Assembly: GCA_051744345.1 (NCBI GenBank)
Contig: JBNJCW010000055.1
Span: 1-12,960 of the forward strand
Source: Halolacustris sp051744345
GTDB lineage: Bacteria > Actinomycetota > Humimicrobiia > Humimicrobiales > Humimicrobiaceae
Direction of reading: 5' to 3'
Length of the DNA: 12,960 bases
Each line of letters opens with the position of its first letter. The first letter of the stretch is position 1. The translations under genes and the position numbers were made by a program. The notes under the pieces are model-generated. The model was given only the letters and a program-made list of their open reading frames with translations, was not told the DNA's origin and ran no database searches. Below are positions 1 through 6,952 of this stretch, piece after piece.

Positions 1-83
1 ATTCTTACCAGCTCTGATATGTTATCCTGGATGCTTTCTCTGTTTTTATTTATCCAGGTATCTACTTTAGGGGACCAGTCCAT
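1..83 (-). CDS. N-terminal fragment of a probable M20-family amidohydrolase/peptidase, cut by the window edge
   Basis: Only the first 27 codons are present; the gene continues beyond position 1. The peptide starts MDWSPKVDTWINKNRESIQ and ends ISELVR. An amphipathic helix leading into ELVR(I) is the usual N-terminus of M20 metallopeptidases (ArgE/DapE/carboxypeptidase G2 type), which cut amide bonds in small acylated substrates with a two-zinc centre. None of the metal ligands lie inside the window, so this is a family guess from the N-terminus. The ATG at 81-83 is chosen because AAGGAG at 95-100 lies a suitable distance upstream. That Shine-Dalgarno overlaps the stop codon of the preceding dehydrogenase gene (99-101), which suggests translational coupling in one operon. 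An amidohydrolase here would fit an amide-bearing or N-acylated substrate. Confidence 0.6.
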   Translation of the reverse strand, partial: MDWSPKVDTWINKNRESIQDNISELVR

Positions 84-98
84 GGGTTTATCATCTCC

Positions 99-1106
99 TT
101 AAAGTCTTATTATGGTTTTATCCTCTGCTGACTTCTTGGCTGCCAGAGCAAGCTCGATTGCCTGTCGGCCGTCTTTAAAAGTAGCATTCTCAATAGGACG
201 GCCACTATTTATGCAGTCAACAAAATATTTACATTCCAGATAATAAGGGTCGCTCTGGTCTACATCCAGAGTATAGGTTTTACCGCTATTTTCGTATACA
301 TAAACCAGGGACTTCTGGGCCCTTTCCTCGATATTTTTGCCTGCCCTAAATACCCAGTCTACAGTTGCTTTCTCACATATAACTCTAAGCACCATGGTAA
401 AGGGAAATTCTCCCCCGAAATGCCAGCCGCCTTCTGCAAGCCCTGATTTTCCGCTTTCAAACTCTATATTGGTAGATATATGGACAATACCGCCAAGTTC
501 GGGTTTGAAAACACCTTGTGCCGTTACAATGCTCGGCTTGCCAAACAGCCAGATAAGATAGTCCATATCATGGACTACCAGATTAAGGGGAACGCCCCCA
601 CTATTTTTTTCACTCAATCCCCAATTGTTCTCATACCAGTCAGGAGTGACCGCCAGCCTTTCAGCAAAGCCGTATAATGGCTCCCCCAGTTTGCCGCTGT
701 CAACCAGCTCCTTTACCTTAACATATTCAGGCCAGAATCTTACCACGTGGCCAACCATTCCCTTAACATTGTTTTTTTCAACTGCCTCTATCATCTTATC
801 AGCCTCTTCCAGGGAAAGGGCAATGGGTTTTTCGCAGAATACATTCTTGCCTGCTTCTGCTGCCTTTTTAGTCATCTCAAGATTCAGGAACGTAGGCAGG
901 CAGACATCCACGCAATCCGTATCTTCCTTATCGAGGCATTCATCTATATCTTTGTAATACCTTGCTCCGAGCTCGTCTGCAAGTTTCTGTCCCTTCTCCG
1001 CCACTTTGTCTACTACCGCAACGACTTCTGCTCCATCCAGTTGCTTGTAAGCTGAGCCGTGTGTCTGGCCCATAAAGCCAGCGCCAATTATAATCATCTT
1101 AGCCAT
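99..1106 (-). CDS. Gfo/Idh/MocA-family NAD(P)-dependent sugar dehydrogenase (copy A)
   Basis: This 335-residue cytoplasmic oxidoreductase has the length and layout of the Gfo/Idh/MocA family, which oxidises or reduces a hydroxyl of sugars, amino sugars or inositols with NAD(P). The Rossmann fold opens with IIIGAGFMG (GxGxxG at residues 8-13). The family motif EKP is at 92-94, where the Lys is expected to be catalytic. The second domain carries SGGVPLNLVVHDMDYLIWLFG (169-189, quoted here only as its key residues GG170-171, H179 and D180), the usual substrate-pocket helix with the catalytic His. The ATG at 1104-1106 is supported by AAGGAGGT at 1111-1118. The gene lies 101 bp after the NagB-like gene and just before the M20-like gene. 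TTGACA at 1150-1155 could be a -35 box, but no good -10 follows, so transcription from the upstream repressor promoter seems likelier. The substrate is not identifiable. Confidence 0.9.
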   Translation of the reverse strand: MAKMIIIGAGFMGQTHGSAYKQLDGAEVVAVVDKVAEKGQKLADELGARYYKDIDECLDKEDTDCVDVCLPTFLNLEMTKKAAEAGKNVFCEKPIALSLEEADKMIEAVEKNNVKGMVGHVVRFWPEYVKVKELVDSGKLGEPLYGFAERLAVTPDWYENNWGLSEKNSGGVPLNLVVHDMDYLIWLFGKPSIVTAQGVFKPELGGIVHISTNIEFESGKSGLAEGGWHFGGEFPFTMVLRVICEKATVDWVFRAGKNIEERAQKSLVYVYENSGKTYTLDVDQSDPYYLECKYFVDCINSGRPIENATFKDGRQAIELALAAKKSAEDKTIIRL

Positions 1107-1207
1107 TTTTACCTCCTTTATATTTTTTACAAATTCAATAACTAATACCTGTCAAAAACAACATCAGAACATAATAAGCTAATCCGCTGAACTGCTATGC
1201 CAAAAGA

Positions 1208-2143
1208 TTAGTAACCTACTGTCTCCCAGCATTCAAATGGTGCTGCAATTTCTTCACTAATATAGATCTGGGTATCAAGGATCTGGAATATAGAGCTGGG
1301 CACATAGGGGGTTACCGGGCCTATCATTATCAGCCTGGAGATCATCCTCTGCCAGGACACAAATGTGCCCATGGTCTGAAGAGCATGTATCTCTATCCTC
1401 TCTCGGGAACGTGCTACATCTCCAGGTCCAATGGTAGCAGCCTTGGGAGGAACATTAGCAATGTCTCCAGATTGGCCAAATACCCCATGCAAAGAGTTCT
1501 GGCATATGGTTAGCGGATGTAATGTAACCAGCCTTGCATCCTGGGCAAGATATTCATCGATATCATCGGTTAAAAACTCAGGCGATGGATCCACAAATGC
1601 TATATGGCCGGCCCATCCGGGGCTGGAGTAGCAAACATCGGCACCGCCCTCGCCCACATCAGTTATCATCTTGGAATAATCCTTTATATTCTCATTGGTG
1701 GGATAAAAAACATTATCTATGGGCATGCGGAGCTCTTCATCTATCTTGTATACAAAATAATTAAGCATGGAATGGGCAAATCCAGACTTATAGGAAACAG
1801 GTGCAATATTACCATCCTGGTTTGCCCATTCATCCATAGCAAATATATATACATTTCTGCAATTAACCTTATGGTAATTTATAAGCTCCGCCACCGGTAT
1901 ATATGTTTCCGGTTCAGGATTGCCCAGTATTAAAACTTGTTTTTTATCCAGGTCATCTGACATTTTAATCCTGGTAAATATATCCCCGATTACTACCGGA
2001 TGAGGATTCTTCATAATCTTGACCTTCATTTTGTCATTGGAGCATTTCTCCAAATCTTTACCATGTATAGACCTTGCTTTTTCAAGAACTTTCCTATCCT
2101 TAAACGGCACGAATTCTGCCGGCTCAAAAGTAAATTCGCTCAT
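1208..2143 (-). CDS. NagB/6-phosphogluconolactonase-fold protein resembling glucosamine-6-phosphate deaminase, with an altered active site
   Basis: The protein has 311 residues if started at the ATG at 2141-2143. An ATG six codons upstream (2159-2161) is possible, but the Shine-Dalgarno GGAGG lies between the two, so the downstream start is preferred. NagB isomerises and deaminates glucosamine-6-phosphate to fructose-6-phosphate plus ammonia. Recognisable landmarks are NVYIFAMDEW (97-106, matching the NagB strand ending in DEY) and WAGHIAFVDP (177-186, matching NDGHIAFNEP), followed by a C-terminal helical region with SRERIEIHALQTM. Relative to E. coli NagB, the first Asp (D72) and active-site His (H143) are kept as D104 and H180. 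The Asp of NDGH (D141) is Ala178, and the Glu of NEP (E148) is Asp185. The protein is also longer than NagB (266 residues), mostly at the N-terminus. Family membership is fairly secure; the deaminase reaction is not. It follows the LacI gene by 108 bp. Confidence 0.8.
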   Translation of the reverse strand: MSEFTFEPAEFVPFKDRKVLEKARSIHGKDLEKCSNDKMKVKIMKNPHPVVIGDIFTRIKMSDDLDKKQVLILGNPEPETYIPVAELINYHKVNCRNVYIFAMDEWANQDGNIAPVSYKSGFAHSMLNYFVYKIDEELRMPIDNVFYPTNENIKDYSKMITDVGEGGADVCYSSPGWAGHIAFVDPSPEFLTDDIDEYLAQDARLVTLHPLTICQNSLHGVFGQSGDIANVPPKAATIGPGDVARSRERIEIHALQTMGTFVSWQRMISRLIMIGPVTPYVPSSIFQILDTQIYISEEIAAPFECWETVGY

Positions 2144-2251
2144 TTGCTTTCCCTCCATCATTAAATAACATTTTAACCAAAAGATAAAACGATTATATTT
2201 TGATAAATAACTGCATTCACAGTTTTGCCTGCTATTACCTTGGCTAATAGG

Positions 2252-3262
2252 CTAGGTGCAGCCGCATGATTTTCTGATAATAAGGTCTGCGTCTATCCTT
2301 AGCTCCTGATAATCTCCGGCTTCCTCTTTTATCCTCTTATAAAGAAGTTCGGCTGCCTTTTCTCCAATCTCTAAATCTATTCTCTGCAGAGTGGTAACCG
2401 GAGGATTCATAGCCGATACAAAATCATAGTCGTCAAAGGTAACTACCGCTACTTCATCCGGAACCTTAATTTTCTTTTCGTTAAGGTACCTGAAGCAGCC
2501 AATAAGCATATTTGCATTTGCGCAGTATATTGCTTCCGGTTTTTCCTCCAGTTCCATAAGCTCACCGGTAGCAAGGTATGCCTTGGTTTTTTTCCAGTCT
2601 GCGATTTTTATATATTCATCTATAACCGGTAGATTATTTTCAGCCAGTGCTTTTTTATAACCTTCCAGCTTGTCAAAGCCGCTGGACTCGTCCAGGGGTC
2701 CGCTGATACAGGCAATTTTTCTGTAACCATGTGTTTTTACAAGATGATCTATCAACTTAGAGGAGCCATTCACATCATCGCTTAGGACAAAATCTACCTT
2801 ATCTACGTCAATCTTGTTATCCACTATCACGAAAGGAGTCCCAAAGCTTTCAATTATGGATTTTATGACATTATTGTTTTTGCAGATAGTAGCAAGTATA
2901 ACCCCTTCCACCCTTTTTGAAATAGCCAGTTTTATGGCTTTTTCTTCAATGGTTTCATCATTGCTGGTGTTAAAGAGAATCAGCTCCTTTCCATTTTTCC
3001 GAAAATACCTCTCCACCCCCAGGACAATGCTTGAGAAGAAGTAATCGCTCACATTGGGTATTATGATGCCAATAATATTGGTTTTTCTCAGCCTTAGGCT
3101 CCTAGCTGTCCACTCCGGCTCATAGTTTAGTTTATTGGCAGCAGCCCTTACTCTTTCCTTTACCTTTTCGGAGACAAACTTTTCATTATTGAGTACCCTG
3201 GAGACAGTAGGAACCGAAACCCCAGACTCTCTGGCCACATCTTTTAAGGTGACGTTTTTCAT
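2252..3262 (-). CDS. LacI/GalR-family transcriptional repressor, probable local regulator of both operons
   Basis: This 336-residue regulator has the full family layout. An N-terminal helix-turn-helix (TLKDVARESGVSVPTVSRVL, residues 5-24) leads into the hinge region with the YEPEWTARSLR segment, then a periplasmic-binding-protein-like effector domain beginning NIIGIIIPNVSDYFF and ending DADLIIRKSCGCT. The ATG at 3260-3262 gives the canonical family N-terminus. No convincing Shine-Dalgarno precedes it; the expected site is taken up by the right edge of a 24-bp palindrome-like element that recurs at the importer promoter. The inference is that the protein binds this element, represses its own gene and the importer operon, and releases when the imported sugar or a metabolite binds. 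Its ligand domain and the window's solute-binding protein share an evolutionary fold and may recognise related ligands. The NagB-like, dehydrogenase and M20 genes follow on the same strand. Confidence 0.95.
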   Translation of the reverse strand: MKNVTLKDVARESGVSVPTVSRVLNNEKFVSEKVKERVRAAANKLNYEPEWTARSLRLRKTNIIGIIIPNVSDYFFSSIVLGVERYFRKNGKELILFNTSNDETIEEKAIKLAISKRVEGVILATICKNNNVIKSIIESFGTPFVIVDNKIDVDKVDFVLSDDVNGSSKLIDHLVKTHGYRKIACISGPLDESSGFDKLEGYKKALAENNLPVIDEYIKIADWKKTKAYLATGELMELEEKPEAIYCANANMLIGCFRYLNEKKIKVPDEVAVVTFDDYDFVSAMNPPVTTLQRIDLEIGEKAAELLYKRIKEEAGDYQELRIDADLIIRKSCGCT

Positions 3263-3265
3263 AAG

Positions 3266-3289
3266 ATAACGATATTAATAACGTTTTCA
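3266..3289. promoter_or_regulatory. Probable LacI-type operator at the repressor's own promoter
   Basis: This 24-bp stretch is identical to 12894-12917. Its core AACGATATTAATAACGTT (3268-3285) is an 18-bp near-perfect inverted repeat with only one mismatched pair. The CG steps at 3270-3271 and 3282-3283 are 12 bp apart. It sits immediately downstream of the predicted -10 box and just upstream of the repressor ATG, so bound protein could block both initiation and the ribosome-binding region. Confidence 0.82.
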
Positions 3290-3298
3290 TTGGTTATA

Positions 3299-3326
3299 AT
3301 ATTATCAGTCCCTGTTTTTTTGTCAA
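3299..3326 (-). promoter_or_regulatory. Sigma-70-type promoter of the repressor operon
   Basis: Reading leftward, a perfect -35 TTGACA (3321-3326) is followed by a 16-bp spacer and TAATAT (3299-3304). The -10 is preceded by TG one base upstream, an extended -10. Transcription would start near 3292, leaving a leader of about 30 nt that is nearly all operator. Confidence 0.65.
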
Positions 3327-3545
3327 TATTATAAATACAAATATTTTGACCGGAAGCCTCCTGGCTCCAACCTTTCTGCAATAAGAACAAGTTAATCATT
3401 TCAGTATATTTTAATATGGAACCCTAATTTTTTAAATTGATTATATATCTTTTCAAGCGGCAGGCAATACCCAAATTATAAAGAACAAAAACATTATAAG
3501 CTATAATTAGGCAAAATTTTTGTCACAGTGGGTTATTTTACAATT

Positions 3546-3692
3546 ATGCTTGGCAAAGAAAGAAGAGAATACATATTATACATCATTAATAAGATAGGGA
3601 GCATTAACGCAAAAGAGATTGCTAAAATGCTCAATGGGTGCACCTCACTATACACATCACTGAAGGCCTTATCCATTACCTCCAGCGAGTGA
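3546..3692 (+). pseudogene. Truncated DeoR-family regulator (helix-turn-helix N-terminus only)
   Basis: A 48-codon plus-strand frame begins MLGKERREYILYIINKIGSI and continues NAKEIAKMLN. This is the winged-helix N-terminus of DeoR-family sugar regulators, which normally go on with a V-S-x-x-T-I-R-R-D-L recognition helix and a phosphosugar-sensing domain of about 200 residues. Here the match ends after about 30 residues, at the edge of the IS256-like remnant. The last 18 codons or so (GCTSLYTSLKALSITSSE) are read from the other element in antisense. It is the only convincing plus-strand gene in the window and is divergent from the LacI gene. It is too short to make a DNA-binding protein with an effector domain and is taken as a dead gene. 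The start lacks a clear Shine-Dalgarno sequence. Confidence 0.7.
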
Positions 3693-4547
3693 AAGGAAAA
3701 TCATAGAAGTTAAATAAATCCACATTATCTTTGGTAAGACACTCTACTGCCCTGGGGTACTTACCATAGAAGCAAGATACAAAGTGGTCATATGCTACCA
3801 GGGCATCCTCCTTGGAAGGAGCCATGTACATATCATGTATCATGGCTTTTGCCTTAAACTGTATGCCCATTTTAAGACCTCTTCTTTTCAGTATCTCAAC
3901 CCAGGCTATTTTACTCTCCCTGTAGCTGTCCTGGGCTGCTACTAGCTCTTTGTTTCCGTACTGGTCTGCTGCCATTATGATAAGTATGCTAGGAGCGGGT
4001 ATCGTTTAATCTTATGTTAAAATATATGTCATCCACCCAGAAGTATACATACTCTTTGTCTGATAGACCCCCTTTTCAAACATCATACTCCTCTTCTTAT
4101 ATTTTCTTTAACCTAACTATATTGGTGGCTGATAGCCCGCTTGCACCATTGCCTAAGATAGCTTCAAGCTTGATGGCAAAGTCATTAGTGGATATCCCTT
4201 TAGGTAGAGCACAGGGACAAGGTTATCCACACTGGGGATTCTACGAAGGTAGCGGGGAAGGATGTTGCTACTGAATCTCTTTTTAAGCCCCTGTCATCTA
4301 TCCTGGGCTTAAGTAATGGTTAGAGGTCGTTATATTCCTTTTAGGCATGTGACCATTTTTTACTGCAGCCCTTTTTCCGTCTTCACCAGTTAAGTTTAAA
4401 TGTCTTTGTATGTATTCTTCTACTTCGTTCTCTAAAGCTAGCCGTAGCATCTTCTGTGCCACATCTCTTGCAGGTCTTCCCCAGTACTGGCCCGAAAGAT
4501 TCCTTCTAATCTTTTACATATTGGATTTTTCCACTATACTTAGACAT
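3676..4547 (-). pseudogene. Decayed IS256-family transposase remnant
   Basis: Reading leftward, pieces of one IS256-family DDE transposase appear in order across changing frames. They are NLSGQYWGRPARDVAQKMLR and then ALENEVEEYIQRH with NGHMPKRNI (about 4503-4330); LPRYLRRIPSVDNLVPVLYL (about 4260-4204); GISTNDFAIKLEAILGNGAS and then GLSATNIVRLK (about 4198-4104); KEYVYFWVDDIYFNIRLND (about 4055-3995, containing the family's first catalytic Asp region); and an open frame, 3975-3676, with KAKAMIHDMYMAPSKEDAL and YPRAVECLTKDN ending LFNFYDFPFTRWR. At least three in-frame stops and several frameshifts separate them. The C-terminal part with the family's RTTNPIES block is missing, so the element is also truncated at its 3' end. 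It abuts the cut DeoR gene on that side. Terminal inverted repeats could not be assigned with confidence; the boundaries given are for recognisable coding sequence only. Confidence 0.87.
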
Positions 4548-4563
4548 AGAACATACTCTTTTT

Positions 4564-4577
4564 TTACCAATTGGTAA
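4564..4577. repeat. Perfect 14-bp palindrome upstream of the transposase remnant
   Basis: TTACCAATTGGTAA reads the same on both strands. It lies 17 bp upstream of the transposase remnant's first ATG (4545-4547) and 105 bp past the end of the dehydrogenase gene. It may belong to the left end of the insertion element or be a regulator site; nothing else in the window repeats it. Confidence 0.5.
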
Positions 4578-4682
4578 TATTTTATAGGAGTGTATGCTCT
4601 TTTCTACCTCCATCCACAAGATTATACTTCACAGTTTTTTACAATCATTTTGGGTATAAAAGGTACCCTAATTACCAACATT

Positions 4683-5729
4683 CTACAGGATGGGAAGCTT
4701 TACCGGTTTTCCGGTTTCAGCCGAGATATCTATGGCCAAAGCCAGCTCGTGGACCTTAATTGCGAAATCAAGCCTTATTAGGCTGTCCTTATCACTGTCA
4801 ATATCATCTACCAGGGCATCCACTACTGCTGAGAAGGGATGGTGTGAAACCTCTCCGCTATCTATAAGGGTACAATTGAAGGTCTGGTAGCCTTCCTGGC
4901 CGGTAAAAATTTCCTTGGTGTAGAATTTTTCATTTATTATAGAGCCCTTGCTTCCATGTATGATTATATTAAATACATAGGGACTTTCAATTTCAAAGCT
5001 TCCACCAGTTTTCCCCACAGCTCCATTTTTAAACTTTAAAACAGAGGTATAAGTAGGGGCGTATTCGTATTCCTTCCTGTGCCCCCAGGTATTATAAGCA
5101 TGTACTTCTTCAACATCGCCGCCAATCCTCATCAGAGCCCCTATAGAATGGCACCCCCCTAAAAGAGCAGTAGAAGCTCCGCCTTTTTTGGTATAAGCTC
5201 CCCAGGTCCAGCCATGCCACCATGGTCCCAGCTCATGCCAGTAGTCGGTTTCCACAAAGAATATATCCCCCAGCCCGCCTTTTCCAATCAGACTTTTTAT
5301 GCTTAGGAATTGGGCATAATATTCAACTACAAAACCAACTATAGTTTTAATATTAAACTTATCCCTGGCTCTTTTATATGCATCCCTTATTTTCTCTAGC
5401 TCCTCCAGGCTATGGCAAATAGGTTTTTCCGCAAAGAAATGCTTCCCCGCCTCACATGCCTTGACAATTTCTTCAGCTCTTAAGAAATTGGGTGAGCACA
5501 TGGATATAATATCTATATCTTCCCTCTCGAGAAGATCATCATAGGAATCCAAAATATCACAATCAAGATTCAGTTCTGCTTTTTTTGCCTCTGCACTTTC
5601 TCTCCTCCTCGAAGCCAATGCCTTTATCTCACACCTAGGATTATTCATATATGCCTTTAGGTGCTCCCCGGCAACCCAGCCGATCCCAAAAATACCCACA
5701 CCTAGTTTCTTTTTATCATCAGAACACAT
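4683..5729 (-). CDS. Gfo/Idh/MocA-family NAD(P)-dependent sugar dehydrogenase (copy B)
   Basis: The protein has 348 residues from the ATG at 5727-5729. An upstream ATG at 5745-5747 overlaps the Shine-Dalgarno AAGGAGG itself, so the later start is chosen. The nucleotide-binding motif is GIFGIGWVAG (12-21), with the family's E-K-P at 101-103. The catalytic-domain helix carries LLGGCHSIGALMRIGG, with His194 in the expected place. The segment WHELGPWWHGWTWGAY (164-179) is very rich in Trp and His and probably lines a sugar or aromatic-glycoside pocket. It is only distantly similar to the other dehydrogenase in this window, so the two probably act on different positions or intermediates instead of being a recent duplication. 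It is the last intact gene of the importer operon, 95 bp after the UroD-like gene. No terminator was recognised after it; the transposase remnant follows. Confidence 0.88.
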   Translation of the reverse strand: MCSDDKKKLGVGIFGIGWVAGEHLKAYMNNPRCEIKALASRRRESAEAKKAELNLDCDILDSYDDLLEREDIDIISMCSPNFLRAEEIVKACEAGKHFFAEKPICHSLEELEKIRDAYKRARDKFNIKTIVGFVVEYYAQFLSIKSLIGKGGLGDIFFVETDYWHELGPWWHGWTWGAYTKKGGASTALLGGCHSIGALMRIGGDVEEVHAYNTWGHRKEYEYAPTYTSVLKFKNGAVGKTGGSFEIESPYVFNIIIHGSKGSIINEKFYTKEIFTGQEGYQTFNCTLIDSGEVSHHPFSAVVDALVDDIDSDKDSLIRLDFAIKVHELALAIDISAETGKPVKLPIL

Positions 5730-5824
5730 CTTTAAAACCTCCTTCATTAATTTTTTAATATAGAAACACTATAAGCTTTTTTAAATCATTATTAGAATCC
5801 TATGTAAAACAATCTTGTCATCCT

Positions 5825-6874
5825 CTACTGTCTCCTATATTTATTAAAACCCCGGACTGAAGCCATAACATTTTCATCCCTGTACTGCGGCCTATACCAC
5901 TTTACCACCTCGCATATAAACCCTCCATCCTTTGAATTCAGGCTCTCTACTATATTCTCTGCTTCCTTTTGTACCTGTTCCGGAGTCCCCGAAGAGAGGG
6001 TGGAGAGCATATCAACCGAAGCTTTTAGGCAAATTTTACCCTTTAAATTATCCACCAAAGACTTTATTCCGGTAGTATTTATATCGGGAAGGAAAAATAA
6101 ATCTATATCCATATCCAGTATATCCTCATGGATATTCTTGGTATCCCCATCCACGCAGAGGGCGGTATACATACCGTGGTCATGGACAAACTTATAGAAA
6201 TCATTCAATATTGGCTTAAACTTTTTCCTCCACACATCAGGATTCATAACCATTCCTCTCTTTTGGCCCAGATCCTCTATAACCGTTATCATATGGGCAC
6301 CACATTTTTTAAACTTTAAGGCAATCTCTTTGTAATAATGTGCCGCCCTGGAGTAGACTTCAACAACAAAATCCAAATCGGTGGCAAGCCTCAAATAGAA
6401 ATCATTGGTGCCCATAAGCATCATGGTGGTTAAAAAAATTCCTGCGTCTATGAATGCATTTAAAAATCTGTCAGTATACCTTTGGGAAATAATCTCTCCG
6501 AATTTTTCAAACCATACATCCAGATCACTAGGGTCTGGGAAAAAATAATCATCAAGGCTGTCCTTATCCTTTAAGGGATGATCCAGAAGGACATAGGTTG
6601 AATTATAATCTAAAGGTATCTTAAGAGTGGTTCCAAATTGGTCTTTTCTAAGAGATTCTCCTTTTTCTGTTTTACCAATCTCTTTATGCACCCATGAATA
6701 GCATAGGGGCCAGAGTGAATCAAAGTCCTCAGTTCCTGGTATAGACTTCACTGTGGCTGGGTCCAGGGTGTGATAAGCATTATAGACATAAGGGACATGA
6801 TTGGTTTCCATAGGAAGGTAACCAGGTTTATTAAATTCAATTGCTTTTTTTACTAATTCAATATGTGCTGACAT
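5825..6874 (-). CDS. Uroporphyrinogen-decarboxylase-superfamily (UroD/MtaA-like) protein of unknown substrate
   Basis: The start is the ATG at 6872-6874, preceded by GAGGT; a longer frame from a TTG at 6926-6928 has no supporting site. The 349-residue product matches the UroD-like TIM barrel. It opens MSAHIELVKKAIEFNKPGYL (family N-terminal helix and entry strand), and has TVIEDLGQKRGMVMNPDVWR (197-216) and a long region ending in the C-terminal barrel strand KICLKASVDMLS. Superfamily members decarboxylate uroporphyrinogen or move methyl groups to corrinoids or thiols, and several subgroups sit in sugar operons with unknown roles. The usual zinc-site pattern HxCG of the methyltransferase group is replaced by LCVDGD (239-244), so corrinoid methyl transfer is doubtful. 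It is very unlikely to be heme-biosynthetic HemE: the usual N-terminal arginines of HemE are not evident and the context is catabolic. Confidence 0.8.
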   Translation of the reverse strand: MSAHIELVKKAIEFNKPGYLPMETNHVPYVYNAYHTLDPATVKSIPGTEDFDSLWPLCYSWVHKEIGKTEKGESLRKDQFGTTLKIPLDYNSTYVLLDHPLKDKDSLDDYFFPDPSDLDVWFEKFGEIISQRYTDRFLNAFIDAGIFLTTMMLMGTNDFYLRLATDLDFVVEVYSRAAHYYKEIALKFKKCGAHMITVIEDLGQKRGMVMNPDVWRKKFKPILNDFYKFVHDHGMYTALCVDGDTKNIHEDILDMDIDLFFLPDINTTGIKSLVDNLKGKICLKASVDMLSTLSSGTPEQVQKEAENIVESLNSKDGGFICEVVKWYRPQYRDENVMASVRGFNKYRRQ

Positions 6875-6952
6875 TATTACCTCACAATCCTTATTTATCC
6901 ATATTACAGCAGTAAAAGATCTTCCCAAGCATAGTAAAAAATTCTTTCCAGC

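Noticed and set aside
3276..3289. Possible CcpA catabolite-repression (cre) site overlapping the operator
   Set aside because: The minus strand reads TGAAAACGTTATTA, one mismatch from the cre consensus. However, the full 24-bp identity at both promoters next to a LacI-family gene is better explained by the local repressor. Dual use cannot be excluded.
4055..4110. In-frame TGA and TAA where IS256 transposases may carry Trp, suggesting codon reassignment
   Set aside because: TAA also appears and frameshifts lie on both sides, while intact neighbouring genes encode Trp with TGG. Decay is the simpler reading.
4014..4274. Plus-strand open frame of 86 codons across the insertion scar
   Set aside because: It is antisense to recognisable IS256 transposase fragments and matches no family.
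3522..4648. Similar stretches near 3522-3547 and 4628-4648 (CACAGT followed by TTTTACAAT) as a target-site duplication or terminal repeat of the insertion element
   Set aside because: The match is gapped, in direct orientation and longer than IS256 target duplications. The first copy lies upstream of the DeoR fragment, not at the element's edge.
4655..4675. Small stem GGGTA/TACCC after the dehydrogenase gene as the operon terminator
   Set aside because: The stem has only five pairs and no U-run follows in the direction of transcription.
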